NCBI GenBank assembly: GCA_902795625.1
Contig: CADBLW010000339.1
Span: 1-10,040 of the forward strand
Reading direction: 5' to 3'
DNA length: 10,040 nt
DNA from: an uncultured Lachnospiraceae bacterium
Lineage (GTDB): Bacteria; Bacillota; Clostridia; Lachnospirales; Lachnospiraceae
The notes below the pieces were generated by a model. The model was given only the letters and a program-made list of their open reading frames with translations, was not told the origin of the DNA and ran no database searches. Position numbers and translations under genes: made by a program. Positions 1-6,803 of the stretch are shown one piece after another. Every line of letters starts with the position of its first letter. The first letter of the stretch is position 1.

Positions 1-1193
1 ACATACATAACCTTGCCGTTGTATTGCTGCTTCGCTTTGATCACCTGTCCTAAGCCTCGCCCGAACATCGCGGCAATACATGCAAAAGCCGCACCGAACA
101 GAACAAGACAAAAGGCGAGCCTCTTCTTGCTCTTTCGCTGCATCATGCTCTTAAAATTGTCGCGGTAGCCGTTTCGTAAGGTCTGTCGGAAACGGAACAG
201 TTTGCCGTACTCCCTCCCCTCGATCGGAGGAAGCTTGGACATATCTACGCTCTCCTCCTGCTTACGACGCGCCGCGGCCTCCTGGTATACGCCTTCCTTC
301 AGATTCACCTCGCTGTTCTCGTCAAGAAGCGTAACCTTCGGCGTATTGATCTTCAGAAAGAACCTTCCGTTGTGGTTGACAACCGTAATTTTGATCGGTT
401 CCTCCGGCGTGTCGCCGAAAAACGTAAGATCCGTATTGCCGTCCGCGAGTTCATGCTCAGACAGCTCACCGAGGTAAATGTCGTTCTTGCTTCTCGCGAC
501 ATATCCCTCCGCCTCATGATTCTTGCGCACATCCACCACGCTGCCGTCCTTCAGTTCGATGACGGTGTCACAGTAGAAATCCACCAGCTCGGCCTCATGA
601 GTTACCAGGAGCACCAGACGCTCCCTGGACATGGCCTTCAGGATATCCATGACCATGATGGTGTTGGCCTCATCAAGGTTTCCTGTAGGCTCATCTGCAA
701 GGATGACCTTCGGGTTCTTGACGATCGCCCGCGCGATGGCCACGCGCTGCTGTTGACCTCCCGACAGCGTATCGGGCAGTCGCTTGCTGAATTTCTCCAT
801 GCCGACGTTCGTAAGCGCCGCATTCACTCTCTCGGCGATCACCGCATCATCGGTCATTCCGCACAGGCGAAGCGAGTCCGCGACGTTGTCGAACACCGTG
901 CTCTTCTTATTCAGATTGTAATTCTGAAAAATAATGCCGATATCGCGGTTTCTGAGGACATCGTAATCCTTATTTTTCGTCGACATCGCGCTGTCATTGA
1001 GCAGGATATCGCCCGAGGCGATACTGTCCAGTCCGCCGATGACATTGAGAAGAGTCGTCTTGCCGCATCCGCTTGGTCCGAACACGGCAACCAGGCCGGT
1101 GTCAGGAAGTTCCAATGTGACATCATTGATCACATGGATCTCGTTCTGCCGGCCCTTGTTGTAGTACTTCTGTAGATTTTTCAGCTGAATCAT
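1..1193 (-). CDS. ABC transporter, ATPase fused to FtsX-like permease (3' end beyond window)
   Basis: Partial: 397 residues are visible from the start codon at 1191-1193 to the left edge, where the frame is still open. Residues 1 to about 225 form a complete ABC ATPase: Walker A GPSGCGKT (39-46), Q-loop Gln90, signature LSGGQ (143-147), Walker B VILADE (163-168) and switch His199. A region of about 130 residues follows, containing NDIYLGEL and DMSKLPPIEG, then one membrane helix (about 359-378) and the start of an extracellular part. This is the MacB-like layout, ATPase then TM1, so an extracellular domain and three more helices should lie beyond the window. It is a paralogue of the adjacent 896-residue gene, with near-identical stretches such as FDNVADSLRLCG and RLPDTLSGGQQQRVAIARAI. 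The start is supported by GGGGGTGA about 6 bases upstream. It is probably the third gene of the transporter operon, although the 273-bp spacer leaves room for its own control. Known for the family: ATP-driven export or mechanotransmission at the membrane. The substrate is unknown. Confidence 0.93.
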   Translation of the reverse strand, partial: MIQLKNLQKYYNKGRQNEIHVINDVTLELPDTGLVAVFGPSGCGKTTLLNVIGGLDSIASGDILLNDSAMSTKNKDYDVLRNRDIGIIFQNYNLNKKSTVFDNVADSLRLCGMTDDAVIAERVNAALTNVGMEKFSKRLPDTLSGGQQQRVAIARAIVKNPKVILADEPTGNLDEANTIMVMDILKAMSRERLVLLVTHEAELVDFYCDTVIELKDGSVVDVRKNHEAEGYVARSKNDIYLGELSEHELADGNTDLTFFGDTPEEPIKITVVNHNGRFFLKINTPKVTLLDENSEVNLKEGVYQEAAARRKQEESVDMSKLPPIEGREYGKLFRFRQTLRNGYRDNFKSMMQRKSKKRLAFCLVLFGAAFACIAAMFGRGLGQVIKAKQQYNGKVMY

Positions 1194-1355
1194 TCTGATT
1201 TCACCCCCGTTCTCAGCTAGATCAAATCTCCCCCATCACTCGTAAACATTTCCAAAATCACATTTTTCGATCCTACACTATCCGATTCCGAAAGTAATGT
1301 CTATCCCGCAGAACAGAACACTCTCTCGGAACTCAGGATTCTTGATTAAACGCAC

Positions 1356-1374
1356 AATCCCGGATCGCGGGATT
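1356..1374 (-). terminator. Possible weak terminator or attenuator hairpin
   Basis: A perfect 7-bp inverted repeat, AATCCCG and CGGGATT with a 5-base loop, lies in the 273-bp spacer between the second and third transporter genes. In the direction of transcription it is followed by GTGCGTTTAATC rather than a clean T-run, so at best it would be a partial terminator. It could reduce readthrough into the downstream paralogue. The rest of the spacer (1194-1355) holds no promoter I can support: the best -10-like hexamer, TAGGAT near 1270, has no matching -35. Confidence 0.25.
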
Positions 1375-1383
1375 TCAATACCG

Positions 1384-1492
1384 CAGATATGGTACTTCAC
1401 GGGAATTCCAAAACTTCTGTACACTCAGATATGGTACTTCGCGGGAATTCCGAAACATCTGCACACTCAGATATCGTACTTCGCGAGAATTT
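1384..1492 (-). repeat. 42-bp direct repeats derived from the 3' end of the 896-residue gene
   Basis: Copies begin at 1384, 1426 and 1468, an exact 42-bp period. The first two are complete and differ at 4 of 42 positions. The third matches over about 25 bases and is the actual end of the transporter gene, coding for its last residues (EILAKYDI) and stop codon. The two spacer copies therefore repeat the gene's final codons, its stop and 17 bases of downstream sequence. Each copy carries a GGAATTCC or related palindrome and a CAGAT/ATCTG pair. No transposase, target duplication or CRISPR-like spacing accompanies them. The simplest reading is tandem duplication of a gene end, probably by slippage or unequal recombination. 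A regulatory role as repeated binding sites is also possible. Confidence 0.9.
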
Positions 1493-4157
1493 CCGCCGGC
1501 GTCTTCCGCAGCAGTTTGACCACCGGCAGAATTCCGCACACGATACCGACGGTCATCAGGAATACAAACAGCGCGACTGCCATCCACAGCGGGTAATAGA
1601 ACGAGTCCGATCCGGAAAATGCGGCTCTGCTCGTAAAATACGTGATCACAACGCTGATGATCAAAAAGCCGATAACCGCGCTGAGCATGAGCACAACGAC
1701 TGTCTCCACGGCAAAGCGGAACACAATGTTGCTCTTCTTTGCTCCGATGGCCCGGTAGATCCCGATCTCCCTTGTCCGGTTCATAACGGAGGAACGCATC
1801 ACAAGATACATGCATATTCCTAAGAACACAAGGAACACCGCCACAAGCGCTAGTTGACGGATAACGTTGCCTCTCATATCCTTGAACTCTTCGTTAAATC
1901 GGTCTGTAGGCGTTAGAACACCGCTCGAGATCTCACTTGATAACAATCCCCTGCGGTTTGTAACATCGGAGAAATGCGCTCTCAGGTACTCCGTCGTGGC
2001 ATCCGGATCCGTGGAATGAATCCGGTAATTCACGTAATTTTCATCATGCATGCTCGCGTACAGAGCTGTTTCATCCCTTGTATTTCCCGCGACACCGAAC
2101 ATCCATTTGCTGGAAGGTCTGATGATTTTTGATGTAGCCTCATAATCGCTTTTATTCAGGACAAACAGCCTTCCGCCCGCGGAGGACGAATAATAGACGC
2201 TAAGATTAAAATGCTTTGCAAGCTCCGCCCGCAGACTCTCAACCCTCTCAAGCTCCTCAGGATCGGTCTGATCATCATCCGTCCTCGCATACCCCGGTTT
2301 CGAGGAGGTATCCAAAAGCGTCAGATCAACCTTTTCGGTGAGGGTAAGCTGCAGTCCGTTGAAGACCATGCTCTCGCCAATCTCGTATTCCGGAAATTCC
2401 GTCTTCCCTCTCTTTACATAAAGAGAGATCATCGCGCATTCCCCGGGCCCGAGATTGAAATAACCATCGTCACACTGGATAAACGGAAACGCATCCATGT
2501 CTTTCCTGATCTTCTCTTCGGAACAGTAGATACTGTTTTCATCTGACCGGATCACACCGGCGATGCGAAAGTAACTTTCGCCCCCGATCAACGCGCTCAT
2601 ATCCAGACCGATCAGATCACGATATTCACGGATATACTGAAACGGTGTTGTTGCGAGTATCCGGTCCGCGACCTGCGTGGTAATGACCGCATCGTCTTCA
2701 TTTTTCAACTCCCGGGTACCGCAGAGAAGTTCACAGTCGCCTGCGATCGTGATTGGCAGCGCCTGGGACCAGACCGGTTCACTCATCGGATGATCATAGC
2801 CGTTGTTGTAATACCCGAAGGTTTCAAACGCAGCATAGTTCGAATAATATGCACATTCATTGGAGCCTATATTGTTCCCATAGTTTACATCAAGATCGTA
2901 ATAGTCCACAGCCGCGGACGGATCCGACATCATAGTTAAGATCCTGTCAGCGATATCCTGTTCCGTACCGCAGATCATAAAAATCCTGTCGCTGATATCA
3001 TCCTTGATCGTGCTTATATTTCGCAGGTCCTGACCGAACCATGCGGTAAAGAACACGAGAATAACTCCGAAGAAAAACAGGCACGCGATCAGCGCGTTTC
3101 TCTTCTTGTTGCCTGCGGTATTCCGGAAATTCGCCCGGAAGCCCTGTCGGATACTGTCCTTCAGGCGGAAGAGACGGCCGTATTTTTCGCCCTCGATCGC
3201 CGGAAGTTTGCTCATGTCGATCTTGGAATCACTTCTGTCTTCTGCGCTTCGTTCCTCGAACACACCCTCCTTGAGTTTCACCTCACTGCCCGGCTCAAGG
3301 ATCGTGACTTTTCCGCTGTCCACACGAAGGAACACTCTGCCGCCGTGGTTCACGATCGTAAGCTCCACGGGAGACTCGAGCGGATCGCCGTAGTATTTTA
3401 CGCTTGTGTTGCCGTCTCCGCAGGTGCTCTTTGTAAGCTCGCCGAGGTAGATGTCGTTTCGGTTTCTTCCGACGTAACCGTTCGTATTCTCGTTGGAACG
3501 CACGCCGACGATCTTTCCGTCGGACAGATCCACAACCGTATCGCAGTAGAAATCCACGAGCTTCGTCTCGTGGGTCACAAGGATCACGAGGTGCTCCCCG
3601 GACATTTTCTTAAGGATGTCCATGACGAGGATCGTGTTGGCCTCGTCGAGGTTTCCGGTGGGCTCGTCGGCAAGAAGCACCTTCGGGTTCTTGACGATCG
3701 CTCTCGCGATGGCTACTCTCTGCTGCTGTCCGCCGGAGAGCGTGTCCGGGAGACGCTTGCGGAATTTGCCCATTCCGACATTGTCAAGCGCAGCCATAAC
3801 CCTCTCTTCGATTACTGTGTCATCCTCGATCCCGCACAGTCTAAGGGAATCCGCGACGTTGTCGAACACGGTCTCATCGCGGTTTAAGTTATAGTTTTGG
3901 AAAATGAACCCGATATCCCTGTTTCGGATACGGTTGGCATCCGCAGAGAGCTCCGTTTCGTCATAGCGGACCTCTCCCGAGGTCGGAACATCCAGACCGC
4001 CGATGACATTGAGAAGCGTTGTCTTTCCACAGCCGCTCGGCCCGAAGATCGCGCACATCCCTCTCTCGGGGAACTCATATGTGAGGTCATCAAGCACATG
4101 AAGCTCGTTCGGTTTCTGACGGTTATAGTATTTGTCGAGTTTCTGTATCCTGATCAT
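1467..4157 (-). CDS. ABC transporter, ATPase fused to FtsX-like permease (896 aa)
   Basis: A complete MacB-like fusion. The ATPase domain (1 to about 220) has Walker A GPSGCGKT (39-46), Gln87, signature LSGGQ (140-144), Walker B VLLADE (160-165) and His196, so it should be active. Residues about 226-350 form a cytosolic, probably beta-rich segment shared with the downstream paralogue. TM1 is at about 354-374. An extracellular domain of roughly 390 residues follows, with seven cysteines that could form disulfides. TM2 (about 768-787), TM3 (812-842) and TM4 (857-880) complete the permease. EIGIYRAIGA (797-806) is the typical FtsX cytosolic coupling segment after TM2. The start overlaps the stop of the 804-residue gene by 4 bp (ATGA), pointing to translational coupling and a joint complex, and is backed by an unusually strong ribosome binding site. 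Its last codons are duplicated downstream as 42-bp repeats. Export of, or protection against, peptides or envelope-active compounds is plausible for this family, but the substrate cannot be read. Confidence 0.95.
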   Translation of the reverse strand: MIRIQKLDKYYNRQKPNELHVLDDLTYEFPERGMCAIFGPSGCGKTTLLNVIGGLDVPTSGEVRYDETELSADANRIRNRDIGFIFQNYNLNRDETVFDNVADSLRLCGIEDDTVIEERVMAALDNVGMGKFRKRLPDTLSGGQQQRVAIARAIVKNPKVLLADEPTGNLDEANTILVMDILKKMSGEHLVILVTHETKLVDFYCDTVVDLSDGKIVGVRSNENTNGYVGRNRNDIYLGELTKSTCGDGNTSVKYYGDPLESPVELTIVNHGGRVFLRVDSGKVTILEPGSEVKLKEGVFEERSAEDRSDSKIDMSKLPAIEGEKYGRLFRLKDSIRQGFRANFRNTAGNKKRNALIACLFFFGVILVFFTAWFGQDLRNISTIKDDISDRIFMICGTEQDIADRILTMMSDPSAAVDYYDLDVNYGNNIGSNECAYYSNYAAFETFGYYNNGYDHPMSEPVWSQALPITIAGDCELLCGTRELKNEDDAVITTQVADRILATTPFQYIREYRDLIGLDMSALIGGESYFRIAGVIRSDENSIYCSEEKIRKDMDAFPFIQCDDGYFNLGPGECAMISLYVKRGKTEFPEYEIGESMVFNGLQLTLTEKVDLTLLDTSSKPGYARTDDDQTDPEELERVESLRAELAKHFNLSVYYSSSAGGRLFVLNKSDYEATSKIIRPSSKWMFGVAGNTRDETALYASMHDENYVNYRIHSTDPDATTEYLRAHFSDVTNRRGLLSSEISSGVLTPTDRFNEEFKDMRGNVIRQLALVAVFLVFLGICMYLVMRSSVMNRTREIGIYRAIGAKKSNIVFRFAVETVVVLMLSAVIGFLIISVVITYFTSRAAFSGSDSFYYPLWMAVALFVFLMTVGIVCGILPVVKLLRKTPAEILAKYDI

Positions 4158-6568
4158 GCCTTATCACCTCCTCTCAGAGATGCCTTGACACTGTTTGCAA
4201 ACAGATTCTTTACCTGCTTTCTCGTGATCCGCCATGTGAGATAGATCAGACCGAGAACAAGGAAAATGTAATGCACGGGCTGTAAGTAGTTCAAAATCAT
4301 ATCGAGCAATTTTATGTGATATACAAAATATGCGACAAACGGGATCAAAAGCAGCGCAGGAATCAGACATAATCCCATTCTCACATACATTCCCGTCTTG
4401 ATCACCTTCACGGGGATACCCATGGAGCGCATGATCGCGAGATCGCTGCGGAACGCTTCCACGGAGCGGTTAGTGCACAGATTGATCATGAAGATCACAA
4501 GAAGCACCGTTGCGATCCAGACGAACCCTAACACTGCGCCGAGCATGATCATATCGATCATTGTATTGATATCCGGTGAGAAGGTTGCATCGGTTGTGAT
4601 CGCCGTAAATCCTTCGTCGCGCAGCGAATCGATCGCCTTCTTCGCGGCCTTGTCATTCTCAAAGAACAGACTTGCCTGATTGTAATTTCCCTCGAGACAT
4701 TCATTGAGCATTTCCTTCACGAAATCCGTCCCTACAAGAAAGATATACGTTTCCTCGCTCTTATACTTTGCGGTCCTCGGCAGAGGCGGTTTGTCCTCCG
4801 TAAGTACGCTTGCACCAAGCGTCTTCTCCGTCTCAAACTCACGGCTCATGATCGGATTATTGTTCGAAAAGCTTTTTGCCTTCGTAGGATATACGGTCTT
4901 AGCCTTTATTGTTATCTCAACGGATGACGCGTTCTTTGCCTGTTCCGTAAAATTCTGATTCACACAGTATATTTTCCCGGGATCGACATACGGCCAAGCC
5001 ACAACACGGAAATTCGCACCGGAATCCGACAGGGATTCTCCGTCGATCAGCACATCCGACATGTTGAACTGCAGTCCGATCACTGCGGTCATTGTAAGAA
5101 ATCCTTCCCTCGTCAGCAGGAGCGTCGGGCGTTCGTTCGTGTCTACGTAAAATGAAGTCCCCACGACCGTAAGTTCATAGTCCGGATCCAGATGAACGAT
5201 CTCCTCTGTCCCGAGCGGAAGCGTGTCGTCCTTGAAATAGATCGGCAGTCGCAGAAGAACCTCGTTGTCAGCCTGAGGGTAACGGCCGTACGACGGTGTT
5301 CCGTAATCTTCATCATAGGCATAACGGACACAGTTTTCGTACCGGGAATCGTAGTCACCGTTGAACGTCATTCCGACATCCTGCTCGTGGAACAAGTCGC
5401 ACAGATAATCAAAATGCAGACTGTCAGAAGCGTTGTAGCGCTTCGCGAGCTCTGCCACCTCGGAATCCTTGATTGGCTCGCCGTTCTGTCGCGCGATGAC
5501 CAGCCGTCCCTCTTTTCTCTGAAGAAGGTAAAACGGTTTGAAAACATCGGTAAAATTGCTGCACAGCGCAGTCACGAGGAACAGGCATACCATACCGAAG
5601 GAAAGAAGGAAACAAAGGAACAGACTCAGCTTCGGTCTGGAGGTAAACAGCGTCTTACCGAGCCGTACACCGTTGCTGAAGGCCGGGATCGTTATCTTCT
5701 GCTCCGCGGAATCAAGATCGGAACCGTTCTCCTTGAGCTCCTGATTCTCAGAGCCTTTCTCGTTAAGGTCCTGATCTTCGGAGCCTTTCTCGTTAAGGTC
5801 CTGATCCGCAGAACCGTTTTGTTTTGTCTTTTCAGCGACACCTGTCGCTGTATTGTCGCCGCCTTCAACTTCTGCAGCGCCTTCCGTTCCCCGAAGCATA
5901 CGGTCGGATTCCACGGCGCCGTCGAAGATACGCACATGGCGCGTCGCGACATTTTCCACGAGATCAAAATCATGGGTGACGATGATCAACAGCTTGTCCT
6001 TCGACAGTTCCCGAAGCAGCTCGATGATCTCCTGCCCGGTCTTCGAGTCAAGGTTTCCGGTCGGCTCATCCGCTAAGATGATCGGACTGTCCTTTGCGAG
6101 AGCACGCGCAATAACGGTGCGCTGTTTCTGCCCACCGGAAAGCTGACTGCCCTTATGCTTCACATGACCGGAAAGACCAACCCGATCGATCAGTTCCATC
6201 GCGCGCTCACGGCGCTTTTTCGGGTCCTTTATGGTCATCAAAGCAAGCTCCACGTTCTGAAGAACCGTGAAGCTGTCAATGATATTATAATCCTGGAAAA
6301 TGAAAGAGATATACTTCTGCCGGTACTGCTCCCAGTCCGGCTGAAGATAGTGAGACGTGGGCTGCCCCTCGATGTAGAGCTCGCCCTCCTCATAGGTATC
6401 CATGCCGCTTAAGACATTCAAAAGAGTGGATTTGCCGGAGCCGGACTCGCCGGTGATCGCGACAAATTCACCCTGATCAAACGACAGGTTAACGCCGCGG
6501 ATACCTACGGCAACGTTACCCTCGGAAACATAGATTTTCCCTATATTATCCAGTTTGAGCAGTGACAT
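4154..6568 (-). CDS. ABC transporter, ATPase fused to FtsX-like permease (804 aa), first gene of operon
   Basis: The ATPase domain (1 to about 220) has Walker A GESGSGKS (40-47), Gln92, signature LSGGQ (143-147), Walker B IILADE (163-168) and His199. In place of the cytosolic domain of its two neighbours it has an acidic, low-complexity linker (about 225-300) with 10-residue repeats. TM1 is at about 314-336, followed by an extracellular domain of about 330 residues with several cysteines. TM2 (about 672-697), TM3 (727-752) and TM4 (765-780) follow, with the FtsX-type segment LAIMRSMGIP (710-719) between TM2 and TM3. The C-terminus is a short basic tail. The ATG at 6566-6568 is preceded by GGAAGG at good spacing, and a promoter lies about 110 bases upstream. 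Sequence similarity to the other two is limited to family motifs, so it is a distant relative, perhaps the partner subunit of a heterodimer with the 896-residue protein. The substrate is unknown. Confidence 0.95.
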   Translation of the reverse strand: MSLLKLDNIGKIYVSEGNVAVGIRGVNLSFDQGEFVAITGESGSGKSTLLNVLSGMDTYEEGELYIEGQPTSHYLQPDWEQYRQKYISFIFQDYNIIDSFTVLQNVELALMTIKDPKKRRERAMELIDRVGLSGHVKHKGSQLSGGQKQRTVIARALAKDSPIILADEPTGNLDSKTGQEIIELLRELSKDKLLIIVTHDFDLVENVATRHVRIFDGAVESDRMLRGTEGAAEVEGGDNTATGVAEKTKQNGSADQDLNEKGSEDQDLNEKGSENQELKENGSDLDSAEQKITIPAFSNGVRLGKTLFTSRPKLSLFLCFLLSFGMVCLFLVTALCSNFTDVFKPFYLLQRKEGRLVIARQNGEPIKDSEVAELAKRYNASDSLHFDYLCDLFHEQDVGMTFNGDYDSRYENCVRYAYDEDYGTPSYGRYPQADNEVLLRLPIYFKDDTLPLGTEEIVHLDPDYELTVVGTSFYVDTNERPTLLLTREGFLTMTAVIGLQFNMSDVLIDGESLSDSGANFRVVAWPYVDPGKIYCVNQNFTEQAKNASSVEITIKAKTVYPTKAKSFSNNNPIMSREFETEKTLGASVLTEDKPPLPRTAKYKSEETYIFLVGTDFVKEMLNECLEGNYNQASLFFENDKAAKKAIDSLRDEGFTAITTDATFSPDINTMIDMIMLGAVLGFVWIATVLLVIFMINLCTNRSVEAFRSDLAIMRSMGIPVKVIKTGMYVRMGLCLIPALLLIPFVAYFVYHIKLLDMILNYLQPVHYIFLVLGLIYLTWRITRKQVKNLFANSVKASLRGGDKA
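4163..4172 (-). promoter_or_regulatory. Strong ribosome binding site of the 896-aa gene
   Basis: AGGAGGTGAT, essentially a full match to the anti-Shine-Dalgarno sequence, lies 5 bases before the ATG at 4155-4157 and inside the last codons of the upstream 804-residue gene. It fixes the start in a 4-bp overlap. It also suggests that the second protein is made efficiently in its own right, not only by translational coupling. Confidence 0.9.
5721..5820 (-). repeat. 30-bp tandem repeat encoding a 10-residue linker repeat
   Basis: Three 30-bp units plus a partial fourth lie inside the 804-residue transporter gene. They encode residues 251-280: NGSADQDLNE, KGSEDQDLNE and KGSENQELKE, then NGSD. Units 2 and 3 in + coordinates (5751-5780 and 5781-5810) are nearly identical, so the array is probably young and may vary in copy number between strains. 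Because 30 is a multiple of three, copy changes would only alter linker length between the ATPase and the first membrane helix. Confidence 0.92.
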
Positions 6569-6663
6569 AATATCCTTCCCCCCGTTAACCGCACACCCGA
6601 ACAGGGAACGAACCTGCCGTCCCTCTTCGTCAATATGCGTTCATTGCTTTACTCCCCATAATA

Positions 6664-6680
6664 GTCAGCTCATCGCTGAC
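6664..6680 (-). promoter_or_regulatory. Operator-like palindrome over the transcription start
   Basis: GTCAGC-TCATC-GCTGAC is a perfect inverted repeat with 6-bp arms and a 5-base spacer. It starts 4 bases downstream of the -10 hexamer on the minus strand, so it would span the predicted start of transcription near 6677. A repressor bound here would block the transporter promoter. As RNA it could form only a small 5'-end hairpin. The cognate regulator is not in the window. A second, shorter dyad, GTATA-TT-TATAC (6716-6727), lies just upstream of the -35 region. Confidence 0.45.
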
Positions 6681-6684
6681 GAAT

Positions 6685-6713
6685 ATTATACCACTTTATA
6701 TCGCGCAAATAAA
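6685..6713 (-). promoter_or_regulatory. Extended -10 promoter of the transporter operon
   Basis: On the minus strand TGGTATAAT gives a perfect -10 (6685-6690) with the TGn extension. Seventeen bases upstream is a poor -35, TTTATT (6708-6713), which is typical for extended -10 promoters. Transcription would start near 6677 and leave a leader of about 110 bases before the ATG at 6568. This accounts for most of the 235-bp gap between the esterase and the transporter genes. The rest of the gap is AT-rich near the promoter and holds no gene I can support. Confidence 0.65.
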
Positions 6714-6803
6714 CTGTATATTTATACTTATCAGCATTCTACAGTTATTATTCGTTTTTGTCGAGTCCCGGTTGCGGGAACACAGAAGTTTCACATTTCG
6801 GAT

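Noticed and set aside
372..1175. Plus-strand open frame of 267 codons over the truncated transporter
   Set aside because: It is antisense to an intact ATPase domain with all catalytic motifs. Similar antisense frames occur at the matching place in the paralogue, as expected for shared codon structure.
1384..1492. 42-bp repeats as an insertion sequence, attachment site or CRISPR remnant
   Set aside because: There are no unique spacers, transposase or flanking target duplication, and one copy is the coding end of the adjacent gene.
6766..6779. TCCCG-GTTG-CGGGA hairpin as terminator of the esterase gene
   Set aside because: In the esterase's direction the stem is followed by CTCGACAAAAACG, an A-run rather than a T-run. 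On the plus strand the T-run comes before the stem, not after it.
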